64,000 nucleotides of DNA from Niabella sp. (lineage in GTDB: Bacteria > Bacteroidota > Bacteroidia > Chitinophagales > Chitinophagaceae). The DNA is taken from positions 186,001 through 250,000 of the forward strand of contig NZ_JASLGT010000009.1 in the NCBI RefSeq assembly GCF_030150205.1. The letters run 5' to 3'. The position numbers and the translations under genes are program-made. Positions 8,764 to 18,106 of the stretch are shown here, piece by piece (the stretch's first letter is position 1; every line of letters begins with the position of its first letter). Below the pieces are notes generated by a model that worked only from the letters and a program-made list of their open reading frames with translations, searched no databases and was not told the DNA's origin.

Positions 8764-10620
8764 ATGAAAAAGTTGATACAAATAACAGCTGTCTTGCTGG
8801 TGTTCGCGTTCCTGTCCGGCTGTAAAAAAGGATACCTGGATAAAACGCCGGATGGCGACCTTACGCTGGATCAGATCTTTACCAATTCCGGGTTCACCGA
8901 GCAGTTCCTTACCAATATTTATTCGCAGCTGCCACAGGAACTGCGTATGGTAGATAACCCCGGCTCTGGGTTACCCAATAATCCCTTCAATGGCGCTTCC
9001 GACGATATGGAGATGAGTTACGAAGGGAATTTTGCCACCAATATGAACCTGGGGAACTGGAACCCCGTAACCTATACACTGGATTTCTGGTCGAATTGTT
9101 ATTATGCCATCCGGAAGGCCAACCTGTTCCTGGAGAATATTGATAAGCTGGTTCCTTCCGACCTGGCACCGGTAACGAAGATCAACCGGTGGAAAGGGGA
9201 AGCGGTTTTCCTGCGCGCCTTTTATCATTTCCTGCTGATCCGGGTGTATGGTCCGGTACCCATCATTGATCGCACCTATAACCTGAATGAGGATTTTACA
9301 ACGGTAAAAAGACAGCCCATCGATCAGTGTGTAAATTTTATTGTATCGGAATGTGATAAAGCGGCAGGATTACTGGAGCCCAAGGTGAGTTCCACCAGTG
9401 ATTACGGACGTCCTTCCAAAGCGGCTGCACTGGCGCTCAAAGCCCGCACGCTATTGTATATGGCCAGCCCGTTGTGGAATGGCAACCCGGATTATGCCAG
9501 CTTTAAAGACAAAGAAGGAACCCGCTTGTTTCCCGACTTTGACGGCGGACGCTGGCAGGTAGCGGCCAGCGCTGCAAAACAGTGCATTGATGAAGCAACC
9601 GCTGCGGGCTACGGCCTGTACCGTGCAGCGGATAACAACCCGGTAAAAAATTACCAGGAGCTCTTTTATATGAACTTCAACAACGAGGTGTTTTTTACCT
9701 GTAATGATCCGGACTATCAGAATATCGATGCCTACAGTGAACCACGGGGCATGACGGGCGCCAACTGGCCGTTGCAATCGCCCACACAGGACCTGGTAGA
9801 CGATTATGAAATGGCCAACGGCATCCGGCCCATCACGGGCTATAATGCAGACATGACGCCCATCATTGATCCGCTGTCGGGGTATACCGAAAATGCACAG
9901 GCTGCAACGGAAACGGATTATTATTATGCGGGCACCCGCACCATGTATGTGAACCGCGAGCCCCGCTTTTATGCCACCATCAATTTTACCGGGGCAAAAT
10001 ATAAAACAGGAACGCCGCAGCTGCGTAAAACGCCTTTACAATTCTGGAAACTGGGGCTGGATGGGCGCACGAATGTAAGCTCCGATTTTTACAGTAAAAC
10101 AGGATACCTGCTGAAGAAACTAACCCACCCGGCATTTGTAATGTCGCCAAAGTCGGATCCCAAACGCACCTGGATTTTTTTCCGGTTGGGCGAACAATAC
10201 CTCAACTACGCAGAGGCATTAAATGAAGCGCAGGGCCCCATTGCCGATGTATACAAATATGTGAACCTGATCCGTGAACGCGCAGGGCTGCCGGGCCTTA
10301 CAGCCGGTCTTTCAAAAGATGCCATGCGGGAAGCCATCCGGCATGAACGGCGTATAGAACTGGCATTTGAAACCCACCGCTATTTTGATTGCCACCGCTG
10401 GAAGATTGCAGAAGTTACCGATAACCGGAATATATACGGCTTAAATGTAAACGGGTTGACCAGCGAAAGTCCCATCGTGCCTTATACGATCGCCAGTGAT
10501 GCCTTTTATAAACGTACGATGATTGAGAAACGGATTTTTGATAAAAAACATTACCTGTGGCCGATACAGCAGCGGGATATCGATAAAAATCACAACCTGG
10601 TACAGAATCCGTTTTGGTAA
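8764..10620 (+). CDS. SusD/RagB-family glycan-binding lipoprotein
   Basis: The surface lipoprotein that lids the SusC channel and captures glycan, 618 residues. The signal peptide ends in the lipobox LSGC (residues 16-19), followed by KKGYLDKTPDG, the usual start of SusD proteins. TPR-like helices follow (the region KINRWKGEAVFLRAFYHFLLIRVYG), as does the C-terminal RagB domain (NLIRERAGLPGL, AIRHERRIELAFETHRYFD). It starts 17 bases after susC, so the two are co-transcribed. The ligand cannot be told from sequence. Confidence 0.97.
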   Translation: MKKLIQITAVLLVFAFLSGCKKGYLDKTPDGDLTLDQIFTNSGFTEQFLTNIYSQLPQELRMVDNPGSGLPNNPFNGASDDMEMSYEGNFATNMNLGNWNPVTYTLDFWSNCYYAIRKANLFLENIDKLVPSDLAPVTKINRWKGEAVFLRAFYHFLLIRVYGPVPIIDRTYNLNEDFTTVKRQPIDQCVNFIVSECDKAAGLLEPKVSSTSDYGRPSKAAALALKARTLLYMASPLWNGNPDYASFKDKEGTRLFPDFDGGRWQVAASAAKQCIDEATAAGYGLYRAADNNPVKNYQELFYMNFNNEVFFTCNDPDYQNIDAYSEPRGMTGANWPLQSPTQDLVDDYEMANGIRPITGYNADMTPIIDPLSGYTENAQAATETDYYYAGTRTMYVNREPRFYATINFTGAKYKTGTPQLRKTPLQFWKLGLDGRTNVSSDFYSKTGYLLKKLTHPAFVMSPKSDPKRTWIFFRLGEQYLNYAEALNEAQGPIADVYKYVNLIRERAGLPGLTAGLSKDAMREAIRHERRIELAFETHRYFDCHRWKIAEVTDNRNIYGLNVNGLTSESPIVPYTIASDAFYKRTMIEKRIFDKKHYLWPIQQRDIDKNHNLVQNPFW

Positions 10621-10636
10621 TGAATAAGCATTTTTT

Positions 10637-11875
10637 ATGAGCATGTATTGTAATGATTTTACCTACGTAGGCAAGGTAATATTTAAGGTAGTTTTATTAG
10701 GGTGGTTACTGAGCTATAGCGGAACCGTGCAGGCGCAGCAGTTATATGAGCTGCCGGCTGCGGGTACGGAATCGCGGTGGATCAGTTTTGAGAATATCCG
10801 CGGAGAAAAAGGCGGGGCGGCAACAGAGAACAAAGGCGCGAAAGGCCATTCTTCCGAGTGGATCCTGCCGGGTGCCAGCAAAGTGCTGATGGATTATTCC
10901 GGCGCCGGTATCATTCATCGTATCTGGATGACGGTGATCGACCGGAGCCCGGCAGCGCTTCGATCGATCCGCATTGAAATGTACTGGGACAATGCGGAAA
11001 AGCCGGCGGTATCGGCTCCCCTGGGCGATTTCTTCGGGATCAGTCTTGGTTTGAAAACAGCCTTTCAGAGTGCTGCTTTTTCAGACCCGGAAGGGCGGTC
11101 GTTTAATTGTTATATCCCGATGCCGTTTAAAAAGCATGCAAAAATCGTTTTCATCAACGAGTCGAACGTGAAGCAGTTGCTTTTTTACGACATTAATTTT
11201 TCCGCGCTGAAACGGCCGGTGTTGCAGGCCGGGTACTTCCATGCATACTGGAGTACCAACAATGGCTCAAAGCTTGGGGACGATTTTGCGATTCTTCCGC
11301 AGGTACACGGGAAGGGCCGCTTCCTGGGTACCAATGTCGGCATAGTAACAGATAAAGTATATGGCAGTACCTGGTTTGGCGAAGGCGAAGTAAAAATATA
11401 CCTGGATGGAGATCAGCAGTATCCCACCCTGGCCGGAACGGGTACGGAGGATTATATCGGCTCTGCCTGGAACCTGGGGCCTTTCGCTAATTTATACCAG
11501 GGGGCTCCCATCGTGGATAAGGTAAAGGGTCGCTTTTCATTTTACCGGTATCATATTCCCGACCCGGTTTTTTTTAACAGCAGCTGTAAGGTTACCATCC
11601 AGCAAATGGGCGGCGGCGGAAGGGATTCCATCCGGGCCATCATTAAGGCAGGCGGGCGTGCCCGGCCGGTAACGGTAATGACTTCAGAACGCCTTATCAA
11701 AATCCTGGATGAACAGCACTATCCGGATGTATTTGACGAACAGTTTCCGAAGGACGAGTGGACGAATTTTTACCGGGTAGATCATTATTCCGCCACGGCG
11801 TATTTTTACCTGGACCGCCCTGAATGTAAGCTGCCGCCGCTGCCGCCGGTGGCCGAAAGGATACAGGGATTGTAA
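10637..11875 (+). CDS. DUF2961 / GH172-family glycoside hydrolase (paralogue 1)
   Basis: A secreted protein of 412 residues (hydrophobic segment 15-33, QAQ after it). DUF2961 proteins form family GH172, whose characterised members act on alpha-D-fructofuranosides (difructose dianhydride I enzyme) or alpha-D-arabinofuranosides. The family core is visible: YSGAGIIHRIWMT, YWDNAEKPAVSAPLGDFFG, WFGEGEVKIYLDG and GTGTEDYIGSAW. The two glutamates expected to be catalytic are E249 (in GEGE) and E271 (in GTED), 22 apart, where the other three copies in this locus have 21. It starts 16 bases after susD, so it belongs to the first PUL transcript. It is the most divergent of the short copies. Confidence 0.9.
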   Translation: MSMYCNDFTYVGKVIFKVVLLGWLLSYSGTVQAQQLYELPAAGTESRWISFENIRGEKGGAATENKGAKGHSSEWILPGASKVLMDYSGAGIIHRIWMTVIDRSPAALRSIRIEMYWDNAEKPAVSAPLGDFFGISLGLKTAFQSAAFSDPEGRSFNCYIPMPFKKHAKIVFINESNVKQLLFYDINFSALKRPVLQAGYFHAYWSTNNGSKLGDDFAILPQVHGKGRFLGTNVGIVTDKVYGSTWFGEGEVKIYLDGDQQYPTLAGTGTEDYIGSAWNLGPFANLYQGAPIVDKVKGRFSFYRYHIPDPVFFNSSCKVTIQQMGGGGRDSIRAIIKAGGRARPVTVMTSERLIKILDEQHYPDVFDEQFPKDEWTNFYRVDHYSATAYFYLDRPECKLPPLPPVAERIQGL

Positions 11876-11910
11876 ACGTATGGCCGGTTATTCATTGCTG
11901 CTAAAAAAAG

Positions 11911-11949
11911 ACGGCTGCAGTTAACAGAAGGTGGTTTAGTTGCAGCCGT
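11911..11949 (+). terminator. Hairpin between GH172 paralogue 1 and the symporter gene
   Basis: ACGGCTGCA (11911-11919) and TGCAGCCGT (11941-11949) form a 9-bp stem with a 21-base loop, preceded by an A run and followed by only a short T stretch. It could be a partial terminator or processing site that lowers expression of the downstream genes. A 6-bp inverted repeat GTTACA/TGTAAC (11986-12001) lies just after it. Confidence 0.45.
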
Positions 11950-12026
11950 TCTTGCCGGCACATTCAGTACAAAACAAAGCCCCGGGTTACAATTATGTAA
12001 CTTCCCTGTAATAAAGTAATATTAAA

Positions 12027-13865
12027 ATGAGGATTTGGAATCATCTGGATATTTGGATTGTGATCGGGTACCTGCTGCTGATGCTGGGGATCGGTCTCTG
12101 GCACCGGCGCTTTGCCAACAAGAGTATGGATAATTTTTTCCTGGGCGGCAGGAAGATACCTGGATGGCTCAACGGTGTTTCTTACACAGCAGCGCTGGTG
12201 AGCCCGGATGCCGCCACCGGTTACGGCGGTTTGGCTGTGGCCACCGGCGGGTTTATCTGTTGGTGGTATTTAAGCCGTTTTGGACTGGCGTTGTTCCTGG
12301 GCGGCGTGCTCTTTGCTTTTTTCTGGCGGCGGCTCAACCTGTTTACATCGCTTGAGTTTTATGACTTGCGGTTCCCAAAAAGGGCGGCAGGTATTATGCG
12401 GTTGTGGATCGCCCTGCGCACCTCGCTCATTGCAATGCCCGCCTGGACCGGCATCACTTTGCTGGCCGCTTATAAAATAATGGGCCCGGCCTTTGATCTT
12501 ACAAAGTTTGAAACGCTTTGCCTGGTGGTGCCCGTATCCCTGCTGTTTGTATTTTCATCCGGATACAAAGGCGTGGTGATCTCCAATTTTATCCAGATGC
12601 TGATCTTCCTGGCGGGAACCCTGCTGCTGCTGTTCCTGACCCTGCAACATTTTGGCGGGGCTACGGCCATGGTAAAAGCCATCGAACAGGCATTTGGACC
12701 GCACAGTGCGGAAATACTGGGAAGCATACCGCCCCAAAAGCAGGAGGTGTTTCCGCTGGCCGCGGCCTTCGGATGGCTGATCGGGCAAAGCATCGGCTAT
12801 GGCGGTGATGCTGCACCCATGGGGGGCGCTATGGAAGGGCAACGCATCCTTTCCACCCGTACACCAGCAGAAGCATTGACGATGTACGTGGTGGCAGCCA
12901 TCTCTATGTTTGTATTATTACTGCTGGTAACCTTGCCCAGTATCAGTGCGGCCGTGCTGTGGCCGGAGCTGCGGCAAACGGGGGCGGACAGGGAGCTGGT
13001 ATACGGCAGGCTGATGAAGATGCTGCTGCCATCTGGTGCCATGGGGCTGATGGTGGCGGCCATGCTGGCTGCAACGATGTCTACTGTAGGCGACAACCTC
13101 AACTTCGGCAGCCAGATACTGGTTAGTGATATCTACCGCCGCTGGTTTGTGCGCGATCGTTCAGAAAAGCATTACCTGTTTGTCGGCAAGATCTCCATGC
13201 TGGTAATACTCGCCGTTTCCATTGCCGTTGTATACAACGTTGTTATCATTACGGATGTGGCCATTTTTATGTTGTCCTTAAGTGCGGCTGAACTGCCGGC
13301 CAACTGGGCGCAATGGTGGTGGTGGCGGTTTAACGGCCCGGCACGGATTGCGGCGTCTTTTGGAGGTGCCGCCATATTTTGTGTAGTAGTACTGGGCCCC
13401 CGCTTACTCATATACCTGGGGGTGGCTGGCGCAGAGCGGCTGGTGGTTGCCTGGTACTGGCAAACCCTGCTGGTGATGGGACTTACCACGCTGCTCTGGA
13501 TCGTTGTGGCATTGCTTACCAGACCCGATCCGCAGCCGCTGTTACAGGATTTTTATAAACGCGCACGGCCACTGGGTTTTTGGAAGCCCTTCCGGAGCAG
13601 CGGGGAACCCGGTGCGTACCGGCCGCTGCGTCCCATCCTGAAAGGAATCTTTATCGCCATCGTTGGAACCGTATCTGTTTCATTATTCATACTCGGGCTC
13701 ACCCATGCCTGGTTTGCGCGGTATGGCACCGGCCTGCTTACCCTGCTGGCAGCTATATTGCTTTTTATCGCCTTTCGCAAAATGGCTTCCCGCTACCTTA
13801 CAGAACTGGAAATAAGCACGGGCGACCGTAAAGCGGACACCGCCCATTATCACGAACCATCTTAA
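12027..13865 (+). CDS. Sodium:solute symporter (SSF) family transporter
   Basis: An inner-membrane protein of 612 residues with about 13-14 hydrophobic segments. The N-terminal half carries SSF signatures: FFLGGRKIPGWLNGVSYTAA, then the PDAATGYGG region, with the SSF core GAMGLMVAAMLAATMSTVGD around residue 345. It would import the mono- or oligosaccharide (or uronate/polyol) released in the periplasm. It opens a group in which the next two genes encode cytoplasmic proteins without signal peptides, which fits delivery of substrate to them. The substrate is not predictable. Confidence 0.92.
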   Translation: MRIWNHLDIWIVIGYLLLMLGIGLWHRRFANKSMDNFFLGGRKIPGWLNGVSYTAALVSPDAATGYGGLAVATGGFICWWYLSRFGLALFLGGVLFAFFWRRLNLFTSLEFYDLRFPKRAAGIMRLWIALRTSLIAMPAWTGITLLAAYKIMGPAFDLTKFETLCLVVPVSLLFVFSSGYKGVVISNFIQMLIFLAGTLLLLFLTLQHFGGATAMVKAIEQAFGPHSAEILGSIPPQKQEVFPLAAAFGWLIGQSIGYGGDAAPMGGAMEGQRILSTRTPAEALTMYVVAAISMFVLLLLVTLPSISAAVLWPELRQTGADRELVYGRLMKMLLPSGAMGLMVAAMLAATMSTVGDNLNFGSQILVSDIYRRWFVRDRSEKHYLFVGKISMLVILAVSIAVVYNVVIITDVAIFMLSLSAAELPANWAQWWWWRFNGPARIAASFGGAAIFCVVVLGPRLLIYLGVAGAERLVVAWYWQTLLVMGLTTLLWIVVALLTRPDPQPLLQDFYKRARPLGFWKPFRSSGEPGAYRPLRPILKGIFIAIVGTVSVSLFILGLTHAWFARYGTGLLTLLAAILLFIAFRKMASRYLTELEISTGDRKADTAHYHEPS

Positions 13866-13903
13866 ACGATCCATACCGGATTCATAAAACATATATAAAA
13901 GTT

Positions 13904-14716
13904 ATGAGAGCAAAACAAGTAGTACGAACAAAAGAAGAGCATGTGCTGTACCTGGGCGACTGGGTTTTTCATGTAGGGCCCACGTTTATTGAAACACCAT
14001 TTGGCACAGAAACAAAAGACGCGGATCTGCATTTTTACGGAGAACGTTTAACCGAAGCGCTGGAACAGCAGGCGGATGTAACGCCGTTATCCAACTGGGA
14101 ACTGTACCGGCTGGAACCAGGCAAGCTGGAAGCATACCTGCAACAATCCGAAGCACTGATCATTAGTGATGTGGAGGCAAAATGCTTTCACCTGTATCCC
14201 AGCTTTTTTGACAGGGCGCGCCGCGAACATAAGATCGTTACGTTCCCGGACCGTATAGAGGCCATTAAGGAATGGATCCACAGGGGCGGAGGCATGATGA
14301 TGCTGGGCGGATGGTTATCATTCAGTGGGGTGCAAAGCCGGTCGGGTTGGGGCCGGAGCACGCTGCAGGAGGCGCTTCCGGTGAATTGCCTGCTGATCGA
14401 AGACCTGGTGGAATCATCGGCCGGGTTCACCGCCGAGGTGGTGAAACCCGATCATCCGGTTGTAAAGGGGCTGGCCTGGGATACATTTCCGCCGATATTT
14501 GGCTATAATGAAGTGACCGTTAAAAACGAGGACGATGTAATCGTTCGGGTAAAAGAAACCGGACATCCGCTGGTGGTTGCCGGTGCATACGGGCAGGGCC
14601 GTGTGTTTACTTATATGTCGGATCCGGCACCGCATTGGGGCATCAATTTTGAGTTGTGGGAAAACTACAACGACTTCTGGCTGCAGGCCTACAACTGGAT
14701 AAAAGGAACGCTATGA
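13904..14716 (+). CDS. Putative glutamine amidotransferase-like (GATase1-like, PF07090 type) cytoplasmic protein
   Basis: A protein of 270 residues without a signal peptide. It resembles the class I glutamine-amidotransferase-like family often annotated as 'cytoplasmic protein'. Visible features are the N-terminal VLYLGDWVFHVGPTFIETPF, the central IHRGGGMMMLGGWLSFSG loop and the C-terminal GAYGQGRVFTYMSDPAPHWG. No clear Cys nucleophile is present at the usual elbow (the sequence there is GGGMMMLGG), so amidotransferase activity is doubtful and a ThuA-like sugar role is as likely. Its TGA overlaps the ATG of the next gene (ATGA), indicating translational coupling. Confidence 0.75.
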   Translation: MRAKQVVRTKEEHVLYLGDWVFHVGPTFIETPFGTETKDADLHFYGERLTEALEQQADVTPLSNWELYRLEPGKLEAYLQQSEALIISDVEAKCFHLYPSFFDRARREHKIVTFPDRIEAIKEWIHRGGGMMMLGGWLSFSGVQSRSGWGRSTLQEALPVNCLLIEDLVESSAGFTAEVVKPDHPVVKGLAWDTFPPIFGYNEVTVKNEDDVIVRVKETGHPLVVAGAYGQGRVFTYMSDPAPHWGINFELWENYNDFWLQAYNWIKGTL

Positions 14717-15948
14717 GTCAGTCTGAACTATATGCGGGCGCCGCAGTAACCGATATTACACCACCGCTGGAGGTAGGGTTGCTTACTTCATCTGTAAAAG
14801 CGGAATATGCTGCCTTTGAATCCATACATACACCTTTGAAAGCGCGGGTGCTGGTCCTGCAATCCGGAAAGGAAAAACTGGCGGTAGTAGCACTGGACCT
14901 GCTGTCGCTTACCGATACTTCGGTTGGGGGCTGGGAGCACTTTAAAGCGGAAATGGCAGATGCGGTTCCGGCCGCAAATATAGTGATCTGTTGTACCCAC
15001 ACCCACAGCGCGCCGGAGTCGGGCGGCCTTACAGGGCTTTACCAGACACCTGCCTTTATGGCCTGGTTAAAAAAAATGCAGCAGGATATCCGGGCTGCGA
15101 TCCATACAGCGGTGGCCCGGCTTCAGCCCTGTACGTTATCGGTGGCAACGGCCGTACTGGAAGGATATTCATTGCAACGGCGGATCCGTTTACCGGAAGG
15201 TATGGTGATCTCCGATGCGCTGCAGCCCGTATCCGAGGCGCTGATGAACGGGGAGCCGGTAGACCGGCGGGTGAAGACCGTCCGCCTTACCGGTAAAGAC
15301 AGGCAGGGCATTGCAACGGTGGTGCAGGCGGTCTGCCACCCGGTACATGAGATGTGTATCCCCGCGGTGTCTGCCGATTTCCCGGGCGAACTCTGCAAGG
15401 CACTGGAACAATCGGATCAAAACGGTACGGCATTGTTCCTGAACGGAGCCGCCGGTGATATCAACCCGCCTACGGTATCCATGGGGGCCGCTTATGCAAA
15501 TGCACACGGCGTGGCAATGGCAAAACTGGTAGCAACACAGGAGCCGTTGCAACTGGCGGATACCGCATTTTCTTTTCAACGCTGTGCGATCCCTTTTGCG
15601 GTTAGGGAAGGATCCGGTATTACCAATCCGCTGGACGCCCTGGCGCGGATCAGCCTGCTGCATTTTAACTCTCTGGCCATCCTGTTCCTGCCCGGTGAGA
15701 TCTTTGTGGAAACAGCCCTGGAGATTGAGGAGGCGTCGCCTTTTGAACATACCATTATTGCAGGGTTTTCCGAAAATAACATCGGGTACGTACCAACATT
15801 GCGTGCATTTGAAGAAGGCGGTTATGAAACCGGTCCCGGTAAATGGTCCTTCCTTGAAAAAAGTGCCGCGGGGCGGATAAAAGCGGCGGCGATCGACCTG
15901 CTGCAGCAACAATTTTATAAACGGAATACGCACCTGATAAAATCATAA
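14713..15948 (+). CDS. Neutral/alkaline non-lysosomal ceramidase N-domain-like hydrolase
   Basis: 411 residues from the ATG at 14713, which overlaps the preceding stop; this start is preferred over ATG 14656 because it removes an overlap of 60 bases. It matches the PF04734-type alpha/beta fold: ELYAGAAVTDITPPLEVGL at the N-terminus, the metal-site motif CCTHTHSAPESGG (two histidines), VQAVCHPVHEMC, and FLNGAAGDINPPTV. There is no signal peptide, so it is cytoplasmic, unlike true ceramidases. In glycan loci this family probably hydrolyses an amide or ester on a sugar intermediate; ceramide is an unlikely substrate here. Confidence 0.8.
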   Translation: MSQSELYAGAAVTDITPPLEVGLLTSSVKAEYAAFESIHTPLKARVLVLQSGKEKLAVVALDLLSLTDTSVGGWEHFKAEMADAVPAANIVICCTHTHSAPESGGLTGLYQTPAFMAWLKKMQQDIRAAIHTAVARLQPCTLSVATAVLEGYSLQRRIRLPEGMVISDALQPVSEALMNGEPVDRRVKTVRLTGKDRQGIATVVQAVCHPVHEMCIPAVSADFPGELCKALEQSDQNGTALFLNGAAGDINPPTVSMGAAYANAHGVAMAKLVATQEPLQLADTAFSFQRCAIPFAVREGSGITNPLDALARISLLHFNSLAILFLPGEIFVETALEIEEASPFEHTIIAGFSENNIGYVPTLRAFEEGGYETGPGKWSFLEKSAAGRIKAAAIDLLQQQFYKRNTHLIKS

Positions 15949-15952
15949 GCAT

Positions 15953-18106
15953 ATGTTTTGGCGATATAAAATGACAGCCCTTCTTCTTGTATGGTGTATC
16001 ACTGTTACAGCAACGGCCCAGTCTTTGAAAAAGAGCATTTCCTATTACGGGGGTGCAAAAAATGATCTGTACCTCTTGCTGAAAGCACAGGGCTATCTGG
16101 TAAAGCGCTATAATAGTCCGGAAGCTGCCATTCAGGCGGCACCTGCCGGATCCGGGGTTTTTATTACAGCAGACCGGTATCCGGCGCCGGACGCAAAGAA
16201 TCGCATCAATGAGGCGCTGTTACAAACTGCAGCCTCCCGGAGGCTACGGCTCTATGTGGAATATCCCTCCGCTTATCCCGGACTGGATATTCCATCGCAA
16301 CCGCTGGAAACACATCTGGAACGGGGTGTGGTGACAACCGATCTGTTTGGTGCCCGGCTGCCACGCCTGGCATTGCTGGGGATTCATAACTGTTATGTAT
16401 GGCCGGTTAGTGCCACCGATCCATTAATGGTGCTGGCCAAAGTGGTAGGCGTGGATAAAGCAGAACTGGGGCTGGATAGCACGAAAACCTATCCGCTGTT
16501 ATTCCGCAGGAACGGCGTGCTCATCAGTACCACTGCCCTCAGTAATTTCAAAACCGGACGCTATGGTCCTACGCAACCGGTGCAAACCGTTTTGTTGTAT
16601 ATCATAAAGCAGCTTACCGGTAACACTGCGGTTGCCATTAACCACTGGCCGCAGGATGTACGGCCCATGTATGACCGGAATGCGCCCCTGCCGGCGAATG
16701 CTTTGCGCAACAGTGTGCAAAAAGGAGTGGAATGGTTTTCGAACGGCCGCTTTTATGTACATCCCGGCTGGAAGGCAGACTGGATGAAATATGGCGGAGT
16801 AGACGGATTGAAGCCGGTAGGACCTCCGGTACCGCAGGAAAAGCCCAATGGCGACGGATCGCTGGGAATCATTGAAGGGCACACTTCCACGATCTATTAC
16901 AACGGCAGTCAGCAATACCGTTACTGGATGCGCGCCGATGTACAGGGAGAAGCCAGTATGGCCCTGGCTGCAGCCGGGCAGCTGCTGAATAATACAGCGT
17001 ATAAAACAAAAGCAACGAATATCATCGATTTCCTTTTTAAAACCTCCAACCTGCGGGCAGGCCCCAAGAATGATCCGGGCAGTCCTGCTTACGGATTGAT
17101 CGGCTGGGCAACCACCAATGCCGGTACATTTTATGGAGATGATAATGCCCGCGCTATACTGGGCGCACTGGGCACGGCGGGATACCTGAAAACGGATCAG
17201 TGGGATAAGGAACTGGCGGAAGCCATCATGGCCAATTTCAGAACCACCGGCAAACGGGGGTTCCGGGGCGAACGGCTGGAGGAAAATGATATCATCAAAA
17301 ACGGGTGGCCCTATTATTATAACCGCAACCTGGAACATCCTTCACCCCATTTTGAATCGTGGATGTGGGCCCTTTATTTGTGGTTGTATGATAAAACACA
17401 CTATCCGCCGTTGCTGCAACGTACAAAGGAAGCCATCGCCATTACCATGAAGGATTATCCCGACAAATGGAAATGGGGCAGCAGCCTGCAAACCCAGCGT
17501 GCCCGGCTCATTTTGCCCCTGGCCTGGCTGGTACGCGTGGAAGATACACCGCTGCACCGGCGCTGGCTGGATGAGATGGTGCGCGAGATGCTAAAATACC
17601 AGGATGAAAGCGGTGCCATCCGGGAGGAACTGGGCAAAGGGAAAGGCATGTTCCGGGAACTGAAATCAAACAACGATTACGGTTCGGATGAAGGTTCGCT
17701 GATTTCACAAAACGGACAAAAAATATCCTGCATGCTGTACACAAATAATTTCGCGGTGTTCAGTCTGCACGAAGCAGCGCTGGCAACCGGCAACAAAGGG
17801 TACCTGCAAGCGGTAAACAAACTGTCTGATTTTTTGACCCGGATACAGGTGCAAAGCAGCAGGCATAAGGATCTGGATGGTGCCTGGTTCAGGGCCTTCG
17901 ACTATGGTAAGTGGGAATACTGGGCCTCCAATTCCGATGCGGGCTGGGGTGCCTGGTGCACGCTTACAGGCTGGATCCAGAGCTGGATTGTGACCACACA
18001 GGCCCAGATCATGCAGCAGCAAAGCTTCTGGGATGTTACAAAGCACTCCGGCATGCGTACCACTGGTACGGCCGTTATTGATCAGATGATGAAAAAAACT
18101 GAATGA
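15953..18106 (+). CDS. Secreted six-hairpin-like protein, putative novel glycosidase (function unknown)
   Basis: 717 residues with a signal peptide (TALLLVWCITVTATAQ; an alternative start is ATG 15971). Residues 25-230 look like an alpha/beta domain (YYGGAKNDLYLLLKAQGYLV, then FITADRYPAPD) resembling the ThuA or trimerisation domains of glycosidases. Residues 280-700 are helix-rich with many W, H and DE residues (YRYWMRADVQGEASMALAAA, DDNARAILGALG, HFESWMWALYLWLYD, SDAGWGAWCTLTGW), the pattern of an (alpha/alpha)6 toroid. I do not recognise a named CAZy family. It starts 4 bases after the previous gene and overlaps the next by 4, so it is part of the PUL operon. Confidence 0.75.
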   Translation: MFWRYKMTALLLVWCITVTATAQSLKKSISYYGGAKNDLYLLLKAQGYLVKRYNSPEAAIQAAPAGSGVFITADRYPAPDAKNRINEALLQTAASRRLRLYVEYPSAYPGLDIPSQPLETHLERGVVTTDLFGARLPRLALLGIHNCYVWPVSATDPLMVLAKVVGVDKAELGLDSTKTYPLLFRRNGVLISTTALSNFKTGRYGPTQPVQTVLLYIIKQLTGNTAVAINHWPQDVRPMYDRNAPLPANALRNSVQKGVEWFSNGRFYVHPGWKADWMKYGGVDGLKPVGPPVPQEKPNGDGSLGIIEGHTSTIYYNGSQQYRYWMRADVQGEASMALAAAGQLLNNTAYKTKATNIIDFLFKTSNLRAGPKNDPGSPAYGLIGWATTNAGTFYGDDNARAILGALGTAGYLKTDQWDKELAEAIMANFRTTGKRGFRGERLEENDIIKNGWPYYYNRNLEHPSPHFESWMWALYLWLYDKTHYPPLLQRTKEAIAITMKDYPDKWKWGSSLQTQRARLILPLAWLVRVEDTPLHRRWLDEMVREMLKYQDESGAIREELGKGKGMFRELKSNNDYGSDEGSLISQNGQKISCMLYTNNFAVFSLHEAALATGNKGYLQAVNKLSDFLTRIQVQSSRHKDLDGAWFRAFDYGKWEYWASNSDAGWGAWCTLTGWIQSWIVTTQAQIMQQQSFWDVTKHSGMRTTGTAVIDQMMKKTE

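Noticed and set aside
11986..12001. GTTACA/TGTAAC as a LacI operator before the symporter gene
   Set aside because: It differs from the TTGAATACGTATTCAA operator in sequence and lacks the central CG; kept only as a note.
13904..14716. True class I glutamine amidotransferase
   Set aside because: The nucleophile-elbow Cys is not visible, so the enzymatic name was kept only as 'like'.
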